NCBI RefSeq assembly: GCF_900177705.1
Contig: NZ_FXBA01000007.1
Coordinates: forward strand, 62,001-126,000
DNA: 64,000 nucleotides
Origin: Fibrobacter sp. UWB15
Lineage (GTDB): Bacteria; Fibrobacterota; Fibrobacteria; Fibrobacterales; Fibrobacteraceae
Direction of reading: 5' to 3'
How positions within the stretch are numbered: position 1 is the first letter of the stretch; the number at the start of each line of letters is the position of its first letter. The notes under the pieces are model-generated. The model was given only the letters and a program-made list of their open reading frames with translations. It was not told the origin of the DNA and did no database searches. Made by a program: the position numbers and the translations under genes. Shown piece by piece: positions 54,253-62,826 of the stretch.

Positions 54253-56655
54253 ATGACTACTACATGTGTAATCACCTGTCTATGCCGCTTCTCGGCTTTC
54301 AAGACAATCATCCTCTGCCTGCTGGCAGGGCTATTCAGCACGGCTTTTGCCGAAGATTGGGATGGCTCTACTTCAAAGCCGTCATCAAAGGAAATAGATG
54401 GTGTTGAATATTATGTTATTACAAGCCCGAGTGAACTGGCGTGGTTTGCGTATCAGGTAACGAATAATGGCAAAACATCTATTAACGCCATATTGGAGAA
54501 TAACATCTACTATATGGATGACACTACGAAACTTAGTTCTAATAATGTGGCTCCAATAGGAAATAGAACAAATCCGTTCGATGGAATAATCGATGGCAAT
54601 GGAAAATCTATTTATGGCGCGAAGGGAACCTTCTTTGTTGATGAGAATACGGCAAATGCGGTCATTAAGAATTTGGTTTTGAAGAATACAAAATATAAAA
54701 GTGTTGTTGATACAAATAAAGGCTTAATTGAAAATGTAGAACTTTATGGGCAAACTGCCTACGGGTTTGCCTATCTTAATTCGGGAACGATAAGAAAATG
54801 TTCTAATTTTGCCGATATTTCAGGAAGCATCAATGGTCGCCGAGGAGTGGCGTCGGGTATTGCGTATGAGAACGCAAAAGATGGGAAAATAATATCTTGC
54901 AATAATGTTGGGATATTTGTTCGTGCAGGAATATCTGGCAATACTGTTCGATCAGATTCAATTGTTGGCGGGATTTCTATATATAATGACGGCTTGATTG
55001 ATTCTTCTGAAAGCGTTATAAACCTAAGAGAATCGAATACCCTTGAAGATGGTGTGTATTATTACCGAAAAGATGGGGCTCTTGGGGGAATAGTTGTCTA
55101 TAATTCAGGTTCTATAAGAAATTCTTCGGGGAAAGTCCTCTTGCCTAAAGTTAGTTGGTTGAGACTTGACAGCTATTTGAATGGCATAAGGTATATTGGA
55201 GGCGTTGCTGCAAAAAATGAAAGCAGAGGAGTCATTGAGAATACAATAGGCAATCTTTATATAAGATCATGGGTTGGTGTTTCTAATTCGGACTATAATT
55301 TGGATGGAAATGTTTTTTCGGGGGGAATTTCAGGAGTAAATTCCGGCTTGATTCAGAAATGTCGTGCTACATTAACAATAGATATACTAAACGTTTCTGA
55401 TGACTATCATCATGATTTCGTTATTGGAGGGCTAGTCGGAGCCAATATAACATATAGTTCTGCTAAAATTTACCAATCATATTCCGAAATGCATATAAAT
55501 AGTTTTTGGCTAAGTTCATTATTAAAAAATTCTGTCGGGATGAACTACGTATATGTGGGTGGACTTATGGGAACGGCATTTAATACGGATGTTGAGGATT
55601 GTCATGGATTGCTTCATATTGGACAAAAAAGTGCAAATTCTAATGAAACAACAAAAAAGCTTTATTGGGCTGGTTTGACTCGCGATACGCGAGGTTTGAA
55701 AGTCTCTGGCTCAGATTACACACCGGCTGATCGCGGGGCATCTATTAGTAATTCGTACGTTGTTCTAAAGGCTGATACCGATATATCGGATGATATGGTA
55801 CTTTCAGGAATTGTAAATATGGCCTCGGCAAAGACAAACATGAGTAATGTGTATTTTGATAAAGATGTTATGGCTGAAAATTATACAAAAACAATTAAGG
55901 CTGTTGCGGTTGATTCATCAAAGTCGTTTAATGTCCTCGGCAAAACTACTGCGGTCATGCAGTCGCCGGCTTTTGTTGAAACTCTCAACACGAATGCCGG
56001 TCTTGATGACGATAGCGGAATCTGGCAATACTGCGAGGGCAATTATCCGATTCTTGTAAGTGAGGGAACCTGCGAAGAGTTCTACTCCAAGTATGGTTTT
56101 TCTAGCAGCTTGCAGTCGAGTAGTTCAAGCGCGGAATCGTCTTCGTCTGTTTCGTCATCGTCTGTTGAATCCAGCTCGTCGCAAATTCCGGCTAGCAGTT
56201 CCTCTTCTGACGTCATTCTGAGCAGTAGCGAAGAATCCAGTAGCAGTTCTGTGGCTCCGCCTTCGAGTTCTTCTGAAGAACAGAGTTCGTCTAGCGTTGT
56301 GCCGAGTAGTTCTTCTGCAAAGCAGGAATCTTCTTCAAGCGAAGCGAAGTCATCTTCATCGGCGAAGTCTTCGTCCTCGGCAAAATCTTCGTCGTCAAAG
56401 GCAAATAGCAGTTCGTCGGAGAAGTCGAATTTCGTGATGGCACCCCCGCAAAAAACATTCAACCTTGCGGTGAATGGCATGACGATTACGCTCTCCAATA
56501 CTCAGGGCGGGAATGTCCGCATCTTCGATGCGCTCGGTCACTTGGTTGTTGCGAAGCCGCTCTCGGCAACGGGAATGACTGCAATTACTATGCAAACACC
56601 CGGCAGCTACATTGTCCGAGTGAACGGAATAAGCCGTAGCGTGACGCTCAAGTAA
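54253..56655 (+). CDS. Large surface protein with Ser-rich linker and sorting-type tail
   Basis: An 800-residue exported protein. After a signal peptide ending STAFAEDWDGS, a repetitive beta domain (to about 600) has GLUG-like motifs (PIGNRTNPFDGIIDGNG; later NSGLIQKC, NSGTIRKC and NKGLIENV) typical of parallel beta-helix adhesins. Residues 614-726 are almost only Ser with Glu, Ala and Lys. The last 65 residues (FNLAVNGMTITL, RIFDALGHLVV, SYIVRVNG, basic end) are the tail found on the secreted hydrolases. DNA for residues 30-590 is AT-rich with ATA, AAT and AAA codons; the linker and tail return to the native style. Adhesion to fibre or other cells is inference. Confidence 0.8.
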   Translation: MTTTCVITCLCRFSAFKTIILCLLAGLFSTAFAEDWDGSTSKPSSKEIDGVEYYVITSPSELAWFAYQVTNNGKTSINAILENNIYYMDDTTKLSSNNVAPIGNRTNPFDGIIDGNGKSIYGAKGTFFVDENTANAVIKNLVLKNTKYKSVVDTNKGLIENVELYGQTAYGFAYLNSGTIRKCSNFADISGSINGRRGVASGIAYENAKDGKIISCNNVGIFVRAGISGNTVRSDSIVGGISIYNDGLIDSSESVINLRESNTLEDGVYYYRKDGALGGIVVYNSGSIRNSSGKVLLPKVSWLRLDSYLNGIRYIGGVAAKNESRGVIENTIGNLYIRSWVGVSNSDYNLDGNVFSGGISGVNSGLIQKCRATLTIDILNVSDDYHHDFVIGGLVGANITYSSAKIYQSYSEMHINSFWLSSLLKNSVGMNYVYVGGLMGTAFNTDVEDCHGLLHIGQKSANSNETTKKLYWAGLTRDTRGLKVSGSDYTPADRGASISNSYVVLKADTDISDDMVLSGIVNMASAKTNMSNVYFDKDVMAENYTKTIKAVAVDSSKSFNVLGKTTAVMQSPAFVETLNTNAGLDDDSGIWQYCEGNYPILVSEGTCEEFYSKYGFSSSLQSSSSSAESSSSVSSSSVESSSSQIPASSSSSDVILSSSEESSSSSVAPPSSSSEEQSSSSVVPSSSSAKQESSSSEAKSSSSAKSSSSAKSSSSKANSSSSEKSNFVMAPPQKTFNLAVNGMTITLSNTQGGNVRIFDALGHLVVAKPLSATGMTAITMQTPGSYIVRVNGISRSVTLK

Positions 56656-56663
56656 GCCTCGTT

Positions 56664-56692
56664 GCCCCATAACCTTGGTTATCGGGGCTTTT
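56664..56692. terminator. Terminator between convergent genes
   Basis: GCCCC and AACC arms pair with GGTT and GGGGC around TTG, followed by TTTTATATTTCT. It overlaps the last bases of the opposite ATPase gene. Confidence 0.75.
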
Positions 56693-57839
56693 ATATTTCT
56701 TTCCAACTGATGAATTTCTGATTTTCCCCGCGGTAAGAATCGTCTCCGCCATAGACAACTCTTGTGTTCGATAGCGGAATGTTTGCGACTTCGGCGAATT
56801 TTTTCAATCCGTCGTAGAATTTCTGGTTCTTTGTTTCGCCAGATTTGATTTCGATGGCGCTCAGTTCACCATCGGTTTCGCAAAGCAAGTCGACTTCATT
56901 CTGGTTCGTGTCGCGCCAAAAATAGAGCTGCGGTTCTTCGCCTTTAAACAGTGCTTTTTTCATGTATTCAGTAACCACGAAATTTTCGAAGATTGCTCCG
57001 CGCAATCCACTTTTTTGCAATTGTTCCTGGTTGAAAATGTTCAATAAATTGCAAAGTAGCCCCGTGTCGCAGAAATAAATTTTAGGCGATTTGATGACTC
57101 TTTTCGAAAAATTCTTATAGTATGGAGGTAGGCGAAGAAGTATAAAACTCGCTTCAAGAATCGAAATCCATGAGTTTGCCGTTATGACGGATATTCCCGC
57201 ATCTTTGGCAAGCGAGGCTACGTTCAAAATGGATCCGACGTTTGCCGCGCATAGTTTGAGAAATCTTTTGAATGCCGCCATGTTGGTTATGTTTCGCAAT
57301 AAGCGGACATCTCGTTCGACATACGTCTGTAGGTAAGATGTAAAATATTCCTTTGCAGTAATTTTCTTGTCGTAAAGTCGTGGATAACAACCTTTGAGCA
57401 GAATCTCGTCAAGGTCGTTTGGAAGTTTGTCTGCAACTTGCAATTCTGCTGTGGAGAATGGAAACAGTTTGAGGATACTCGTGCGTCCGGCAAGGCTTTG
57501 CGAGATGCTTTCCATCAGCAAGAAATTGTGCGAACCGGACAAAATAAACTGTCCGCATTCGTCACGAGAATCCACGATTGTCTGTAGATAGGAAAATAAG
57601 TCTGGAACGCGTTGCGCCTCGTCTATAATAGATTTTGTTCCGCAGTCCTTTAGGAATCCGCGGGGATCGTTTTCAGCGAGTTGACGAACGTCGGGGTCTT
57701 CTAGTGAAATGTACTTGTAGTCAGCAAAGCACGATTTTAGCAATGTGGATTTGCCACTTTGCCTGGGTCCCGTCAGCGTTACCACGGAAAATTTCGCTGT
57801 TTTATCCAGAATAGTCTCGGAAATAGCCCTTTCAATCAT
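56691..57839 (-). CDS. AAA_14/DUF4143 ATPase
   Basis: A 382-residue protein of the large family with an N-terminal AAA (Walker A GPRQSGKST near residue 24; Walker B SIIDEAQ) and a C-terminal DUF4143 region with a restriction-endonuclease-like core (EVDLLCETDGELSAIEIKSG). The family is common in accessory regions and often sits alone; the role is unsettled, and toxin-antitoxin or mobile-element defence has been suggested. It starts after AAAGGGCATAATT. Three 23-bp direct repeats lie 37-95 nt upstream and may bind a regulator. It closes the accessory region after tRNA-Ser. Confidence 0.88.
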   Translation of the reverse strand: MIERAISETILDKTAKFSVVTLTGPRQSGKSTLLKSCFADYKYISLEDPDVRQLAENDPRGFLKDCGTKSIIDEAQRVPDLFSYLQTIVDSRDECGQFILSGSHNFLLMESISQSLAGRTSILKLFPFSTAELQVADKLPNDLDEILLKGCYPRLYDKKITAKEYFTSYLQTYVERDVRLLRNITNMAAFKRFLKLCAANVGSILNVASLAKDAGISVITANSWISILEASFILLRLPPYYKNFSKRVIKSPKIYFCDTGLLCNLLNIFNQEQLQKSGLRGAIFENFVVTEYMKKALFKGEEPQLYFWRDTNQNEVDLLCETDGELSAIEIKSGETKNQKFYDGLKKFAEVANIPLSNTRVVYGGDDSYRGENQKFISWKEI

Positions 57840-57875
57840 AATTATGCCCTTTTTATTTAAATATAAATGATTTGC

Positions 57876-57944
57876 TATGAAAAATCAATAGTTTTATTTA
57901 TGAAAAACATATAATCTGTTTTATGAAATTCATATATAGTGCTC
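57876..57944. repeat. Three direct repeats with a 23-bp period (TATGAAAWWCAT)
   Basis: TATGAAAAATCA starts at 57876, TATGAAAAACAT at 57899 and TATGAAATTCAT at 57922, spaced by exactly 23 bp. The third contains the perfect palindrome ATGAA-A-TTCAT. They are upstream of the DUF4143 ATPase. Confidence 0.75.
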
Positions 57945-58014
57945 TGAATTGATGAATAACTCTTAAATTATGCGAATCTGTGCCAAATATTCGCTATAAT
58001 CTCAAAAAAATCCG

Positions 58015-58042
58015 AAAAAAAGACCTCTTTGGGTCTTTTTTT
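58015..58042 (+). terminator. Orphan terminator-like hairpin in a gene-free interval
   Basis: AAAAAAGACC pairs with GGTCTTTTTT around TCTTT, followed by further T. No plus-strand gene lies upstream. TATAAT at 57995-58000 would start a transcript of about 35 nt ending here, so this is a possible attenuator of the 58104 gene or the end of a very short RNA. The rest of 57840-58103 is AT-rich. Confidence 0.6.
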
Positions 58043-58103
58043 ACTTGATTTTTCTATTTTCAGAATGGATATTATAGGAAAAGATTTTTCAAGGAGCTTA
58101 AAA

Positions 58104-58445
58104 ATGAAAGCATCAAGTTTTTTTGCCGGTCTTGCCTTGGGCGCTGTTGCTGCTATTGCTGCCTCTAAAAAACTCAAGGCCATGTGCGACGACGAAGATG
58201 ATTCTTGCGACAACGATGCCGCGCTCAAGGATGCCGAAGACACCGTCCAGAGCCTGCGCAACTCTGCCGACAGCTTGCTGAACGATCTCAAGACCCAGAC
58301 CGAAGCCAAGCAGACTTACGCCGCCCAGTGCGAAGATCTTAAGGACCAGCTTGCAAAGAAAGACGCCGAAATCAACAACCTGAAGAATGTCTGCGACAAG
58401 CAGGCCGGCGAAATCAGCAAGCTCGAAGCCGCCCAGGCAGGCTAA
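58104..58445 (+). CDS. Small coiled-coil protein with N-terminal hydrophobic segment, 113 aa
   Basis: I do not recognise it by name. The start follows AAGGAG by 7 nt; the frame is open earlier but without a ribosome site. An N-terminal hydrophobic stretch (SFFAGLALGAVAAIAAS) is followed by an acidic part (CDDEDDSCDND) and then a heptad-like helix (about 48-108) rich in Lys, Glu and Gln. This resembles YtxH-like or other envelope-linked coiled-coil proteins. A terminator (58471-58500) follows. Confidence 0.75.
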   Translation: MKASSFFAGLALGAVAAIAASKKLKAMCDDEDDSCDNDAALKDAEDTVQSLRNSADSLLNDLKTQTEAKQTYAAQCEDLKDQLAKKDAEINNLKNVCDKQAGEISKLEAAQAG

Positions 58446-58470
58446 TTAACCTCTTGTTTTTGCAATTTAT

Positions 58471-58500
58471 CCGATTTCCGGCTCGGGAATCGGAGTTTTT
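58471..58500 (+). terminator. Terminator of the coiled-coil protein gene
   Basis: CCGATT pairs with AATCGG around a short CCGGCTCGGG inner part, followed by TTTTT. Confidence 0.8.
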
Positions 58501-58525
58501 CTTATAATAAAGGTATATTTGACCC

Positions 58526-59563
58526 ATGACAAAGTACCTTTTTGTTCTGACGAGTTCCCCGAAGGATTTTTTCTGCGAACAGACGCTGGTGGCGATTGCG
58601 TCGCTCCGCGTCCATAACCCGGGCGCCTTTGTGACGCTCTTGACCGACGACAAGACGGCGGCGACTCTCACTGGCCCGCGTGCGGTCCTTAAAGACGCGG
58701 TGGATGAACTCAAGGTACTAACTCTCGACGAAAAGTTTACGCCCATGCTGCGTTCCCGCTACCTCAAGACGGTCATGCGCAATGTGGTCGACGGCGATTT
58801 TCTGTACATGGATTCCGACATCGCTATCGTGGGCGACCTCTCGATTCCCGAAGAATGGAAGGGCGGCATTTACGCGGTACTCGACTTCCACACGAACCTC
58901 TCGAAGGCCATCAACCGCAAAAAGGTTTTGAACAACGCGAAGATGATGGGCTTTTCGCCGATTCTGAACGACGAAATCTTTAACGGGGGCGTGATGTTTG
59001 CAGCAGACACTCCCGAAGCCCGCAAATTTTTTGAGACTTGGCACGAACTCTGGCTCTATTGCGTGTCCAAGAATTTCCCCTACGACATGGCAAGCCTCGC
59101 CGAGACAAACTTCAAGTTCAACTACATTACGCAAAAAATGCCCGGCGGTTGGAACTGCCAGCTGGCTTACGGCAACCGCTTCTTGCCCACGGCAAAGGTG
59201 CTGCACTTCTTCGGTTCGCGAATCATCGATACCCGAGGCCACAAGGTGCCTGCCAGCATGGATCTGTTCTTGCCCAAGATTTTACGCAAGGACTTCTACA
59301 CGAACCTGAAGAACATTCCGGTGAAGGTCAACGCCGACAAGAGCATTACGATTAACGAGTACTACGACGACGTGATTGCTCACGCCAAGGAAGAATTTGA
59401 ATTCCAGACCCGTAAGGTGGGGGCTGCGGGCGCCTACATTATTCGCAGCTACGCCTTCGCCAAGTCGCTCGCCTGGATTTATAAGAAGATGCCGTTCCTC
59501 GTGTTCCCGCTGAGAATTTTGGGAACGCTTCTCGGGAAGGATAATCGCGGGGGCCGCAAGTGA
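58526..59563 (+). CDS. Glycosyltransferase, GT8-like
   Basis: A 345-residue nucleotide-sugar transferase of GT-A fold. Near residue 90 it has FLYMDSDIAI, the DxD metal motif, then EIFNGGVMF and HFFGSR near residue 230, a pattern typical of GT8 (LPS glucosyl or galactosyltransferase) enzymes. Substrates are not inferable. TATAAT lies 17 nt before the ATG, with only a short leader. It opens a glycan operon: the next gene starts on its stop codon (GTGA). Confidence 0.85.
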   Translation: MTKYLFVLTSSPKDFFCEQTLVAIASLRVHNPGAFVTLLTDDKTAATLTGPRAVLKDAVDELKVLTLDEKFTPMLRSRYLKTVMRNVVDGDFLYMDSDIAIVGDLSIPEEWKGGIYAVLDFHTNLSKAINRKKVLNNAKMMGFSPILNDEIFNGGVMFAADTPEARKFFETWHELWLYCVSKNFPYDMASLAETNFKFNYITQKMPGGWNCQLAYGNRFLPTAKVLHFFGSRIIDTRGHKVPASMDLFLPKILRKDFYTNLKNIPVKVNADKSITINEYYDDVIAHAKEEFEFQTRKVGAAGAYIIRSYAFAKSLAWIYKKMPFLVFPLRILGTLLGKDNRGGRK

Positions 59564-60723
59564 ACCTGCTTTTCAATTTGGTCGCGGTACAGCCGATTCA
59601 TAGCGCCAAGTTCCACGGCGGTGGCTCTTACGGCGAAGTGATTTTCTGGGCGCTGGTCAAGCGCGGCGTGCAGTTCAGCTGCGCCTACGATAGCCGCAAG
59701 TATCTGGATCCGATGATTCTCGATGCCTGCAAAACACAGAACATTCCGCTGTTCGACATCAACGAAAAAACGCCGCAGCAGATTATCGACGAAAATCAGA
59801 TTGACTCCTTTTACACCCCGCTTTATTCCCTTGAAAAAAAGTGGGACATTAATGTGAAGGATTTCGTGTTTACCTGGCACGGTGTGCGTGCACTTGAAAT
59901 GCAGTACAGCTGGGCGGGCGTCGGTTTCGCCAAGAAACTCGGACAGAAGTTCGAGGCGCTGGTGCGTTACCGCGAAAGTTGGAAAAAGTACTTCTACAAG
60001 CCCAAGTACCAAGCGCTCGCGGCCCGCATGGCCGAGGGCAAAGCCCGTACCATTACAGTGAGCGAACACAGCCGCGCCTCGATTAAGTCGTTCTTCCCGG
60101 AACTTCTGGATTTGGAAATTCCGGTATTTTACAGCCCCATGACGGCGTACGAACCCGAGGGATTCCTGCCGCCGGGAGTGGCTGCAAAAAAGTATTTCTT
60201 GCTCACGAGCGGTGCCCGCTGGGAAAAGAATAACCTGCGTGCGGCCAAGGCTTTTGATGAACTGGTCGGTATGTATCAGTCGCAAGGCAAACCGTTTGAT
60301 TTTAAGATGGTGATTACCGGGGCCGCAAACCCCAAAGCTTACTTGCGTCACCTCAAGCACAAAGACCGCTTTGTGCTGCTCGGCTATGTCGAAAACAGGG
60401 AACTGGAATTCTTGCACCAGAACGCCTATGCCTTTGTATTCCCGAGCTTGAACGAGGGCTTTGGCTACCCGCCGGTGCAGTCCATGCGTTACGGCGTACC
60501 TGTGGCCGCAAGCGGTACGACTTCAATTCCCGAAATCTGTGGCGATGCTGTGCTGTACTTTGACCCGTATTCCGTAAGCGAAATCAAGAACCGCCTGGTG
60601 CAATTGCTCGATTCCAAGATTTTCGACGAGTATGCGGCCCGCGCGCCCAAGCGCTATCTTGAAGTGCATACCCGCCAGATTGCTGACCTCGAAGAAGCGG
60701 TGAATTTTATCTTGAAGGTTTAA
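59560..60723 (+). CDS. Glycosyltransferase, GT4 (GT-B fold)
   Basis: A 387-residue transferase. The C-terminal half has the GT4 signature: LLTSGARWEKNN, LGYVENRELEFL, and NEGFGYPPVQSMRYGVPVAAS with the catalytic Glu, then IPEICGDAVLYFDPY. The N-terminal HGGGSYGEV is the acceptor-side glycine motif. The GTG start overlaps the preceding stop by 4 nt, so the two are translated together. It probably adds a hexose to a surface polysaccharide or lipid-linked glycan. Sugar and linkage are unknown. Confidence 0.9.
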   Translation: MNLLFNLVAVQPIHSAKFHGGGSYGEVIFWALVKRGVQFSCAYDSRKYLDPMILDACKTQNIPLFDINEKTPQQIIDENQIDSFYTPLYSLEKKWDINVKDFVFTWHGVRALEMQYSWAGVGFAKKLGQKFEALVRYRESWKKYFYKPKYQALAARMAEGKARTITVSEHSRASIKSFFPELLDLEIPVFYSPMTAYEPEGFLPPGVAAKKYFLLTSGARWEKNNLRAAKAFDELVGMYQSQGKPFDFKMVITGAANPKAYLRHLKHKDRFVLLGYVENRELEFLHQNAYAFVFPSLNEGFGYPPVQSMRYGVPVAASGTTSIPEICGDAVLYFDPYSVSEIKNRLVQLLDSKIFDEYAARAPKRYLEVHTRQIADLEEAVNFILKV

Positions 60724-60725
60724 TC

Positions 60726-62723
60726 GTGCGCTTTTTGAAAAATCCTTACCTTGCGATGGCGCTTGTGGCCCTGGTGGTGCAGAGCGTGCTATTGATTTTC
60801 TTCTATAGCTTGCCCGATCCCTTGGGACTTTCGATGTCCGAAATGTTCGAGGGTAAAACCCTCTGGCAGATTTTCATGGCGTTCGGTGCGGTGCTTGCAA
60901 TGGCGGGCCTTTTTGGCTTTGCGCGCTCCCCCCGCGGTCTTGCGATTTTTTACGGGCTCTACTTTTTTGCCGCAGTCGCGGACTACGACGTTTTCCGGTT
61001 TTCGCACCAGCGTCTTTCTTATTCGTTCTTGCGCACGTATTTCCATATTTCAAATATCACCGATGCCACGACGGTTTCGACTCTCGGTGGCGACATGCTC
61101 GGGACGGTGCTTTGGGTAACAATGGTAGTCCTCTGCCTTGCGGGCGCAATCGCTTTTGTAACCGTCTACTCGCTCCGGCTCCGTAAACAGCGCCGCACGC
61201 TCGTGTTGAATAATGCGGGCGGCGCCTGGAAGAACGCCTCCCGTAAAATTCCGGGAGCGATGTTCGCCATTGGCATGGCTCTCTCGCTTACGCCGCTCGT
61301 GCTGTTCCTTACGGGCACTCGCGGCTGGATCGAAATTCCCGTGACGCACACGAAAGTCGACATGCGCTTTACCTTAGGCAAGCACACGCTGACGGCGCCG
61401 ATTTTGCATATTGCGGCGGTTGAAACTTTCGAATTCATTCACGACAACGCCAAAATTACCGAAGAGTTGGTGAGTGATTTGGACGCCTTCTTGCCGAAGG
61501 ATTTTGCGGCTGGCCGCGAGAATTCCCTTGAACTTCCGATGTACCGGAGCGCTCCGACGCACGAATACAGGGCGAAAAAGCCTTACAACATCGTGTTCAT
61601 CATGGGCGAATCGTTCAAGGGCCGTATCTTTAACAAGATGCTTGAAGGCGATACGACTGTGGCGCCGAATATCTGGAAACTTGCAAACGGCGGCTATTAT
61701 GAAAAAGATTCCGCCGGAAATTCGCTGGGTGGCGGCCTCTGGTTCAAGCATGCCTTTAGCGGCGGTTACCCCACGGTACGCGGTACAATGGCGACCTATA
61801 TGGGATTTCCTTCGCACCCGAACCGCGATGTGCCGAGTTTTTATGCTGCAAACAAGTTCAAGGGTTGGCCTGAATTTTTGACAAACTATCAGCGTGCGTA
61901 TGCGACGGTTTCGAACCCGATTTTTGACCATACGCTGCCCTTTATCGAAAAGTTCTTCGAAAAAGATTGGCACTTGATTGGTGAAGAAAAGGTAGAGGGA
62001 ACGGCCGATAGTCTAGGTGCTGATTTGGCAATTGATTTGCTCCAGAAAATGCCCACGGACAAGCCTTGGCAGCTTTCGTTCAATACCATTTCTTCGCACA
62101 TTCCGTTCTACGGCTATCCCGATGATTTTGCCGAAAAGCCCGAAGACGCCATGGTTCGCTACCGCAATGCCATTCGCTATACCGATAAGCAACTCGGTCG
62201 ATTCTTCGAATCGCTTTCCAAACGCTCCGATTTCAAGAATACCGTTGTCTTTATTTTGGGTGACCACGATACTCCTGTAGATTCTATTGATTATTTGGTT
62301 CCCCAGCCGCTTGGCCTTTCGGCATCGCAGATTTTTATTGGCATTTTCTCGGCCGACACGAATTTGTTTAGCGGACTTACCGTTCGCGAAGATGTGGCCT
62401 CGCAGCTTGATTTGGGCCCGACGATTTTCGACCTTGCGCAGGTGCGTGAACCGAACCATTTCTGGGGTTACGACTTGCTCGCGCAGGAACGTCCGGCAAA
62501 TCAGCCTTCGGTATTCTTCTCGCAAAACGCCTACTACTTGGGCTTCCGTGACCATGTGCTTACAGGTGGTCTCGAAAACGAAGATGTTTACCGCGCAGGT
62601 GTTGGCGGAGAAAGCCCTTATGTGGTCACGACCGATGCCGCAGACCTCGCCTGGAAAAAGAAAGCGGTAGGCGCTGCTAGAGCCGTTCGCTCTGTGCTTC
62701 GCAACGATATCATGATGCGCTAG
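60726..62723 (+). CDS. LTA-synthase-like membrane phosphoglycerol/phosphoethanolamine transferase
   Basis: A 665-residue protein of the alkaline phosphatase superfamily. Five N-terminal transmembrane helices (to about residue 200) precede a periplasmic catalytic domain. NIVFIMGESFKG (about 290) holds the metal-binding Glu and probable nucleophile next to it; STISSHIPFYGYP and VFILGDHDTP (about 510) give further metal ligands. The layout is that of LtaS/OpgB/Ept enzymes, which put phosphoglycerol or phosphoethanolamine on surface glycans. In a glycan locus this suggests modification of an exported polysaccharide. It starts at GTG two nt after the preceding stop. A terminator follows. Confidence 0.88.
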   Translation: MRFLKNPYLAMALVALVVQSVLLIFFYSLPDPLGLSMSEMFEGKTLWQIFMAFGAVLAMAGLFGFARSPRGLAIFYGLYFFAAVADYDVFRFSHQRLSYSFLRTYFHISNITDATTVSTLGGDMLGTVLWVTMVVLCLAGAIAFVTVYSLRLRKQRRTLVLNNAGGAWKNASRKIPGAMFAIGMALSLTPLVLFLTGTRGWIEIPVTHTKVDMRFTLGKHTLTAPILHIAAVETFEFIHDNAKITEELVSDLDAFLPKDFAAGRENSLELPMYRSAPTHEYRAKKPYNIVFIMGESFKGRIFNKMLEGDTTVAPNIWKLANGGYYEKDSAGNSLGGGLWFKHAFSGGYPTVRGTMATYMGFPSHPNRDVPSFYAANKFKGWPEFLTNYQRAYATVSNPIFDHTLPFIEKFFEKDWHLIGEEKVEGTADSLGADLAIDLLQKMPTDKPWQLSFNTISSHIPFYGYPDDFAEKPEDAMVRYRNAIRYTDKQLGRFFESLSKRSDFKNTVVFILGDHDTPVDSIDYLVPQPLGLSASQIFIGIFSADTNLFSGLTVREDVASQLDLGPTIFDLAQVREPNHFWGYDLLAQERPANQPSVFFSQNAYYLGFRDHVLTGGLENEDVYRAGVGGESPYVVTTDAADLAWKKKAVGAARAVRSVLRNDIMMR

Positions 62724-62741
62724 AGTGTAATTCATCCTTGC

Positions 62742-62760
62742 AAATCGACTAATCGTCGAT
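62742..62760. repeat. Short perfect inverted repeat with TAAT loop
   Basis: AATCGAC and GTCGATT flank TAATC just after the LTA-synthase-like gene. The loop resembles that of the intergenic hairpins at 13 and 18.8 kb but the conserved frame is absent. Confidence 0.4.
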
Positions 62761-62771
62761 TACTTAAAGCT

Positions 62772-62811
62772 CCCTGCCCCAATGTAATTTTGGTGCGGGG
62801 TGTATTTTTCT
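62772..62811 (+). terminator. Terminator of the glycan operon
   Basis: CCCTGCCCCAA pairs with TTTGGTGCGGGG (one bulge) around TGTAAT, followed by TGTATTTTT. Confidence 0.75.
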
Positions 62812-62826
62812 ATATTGCAAGCGATT

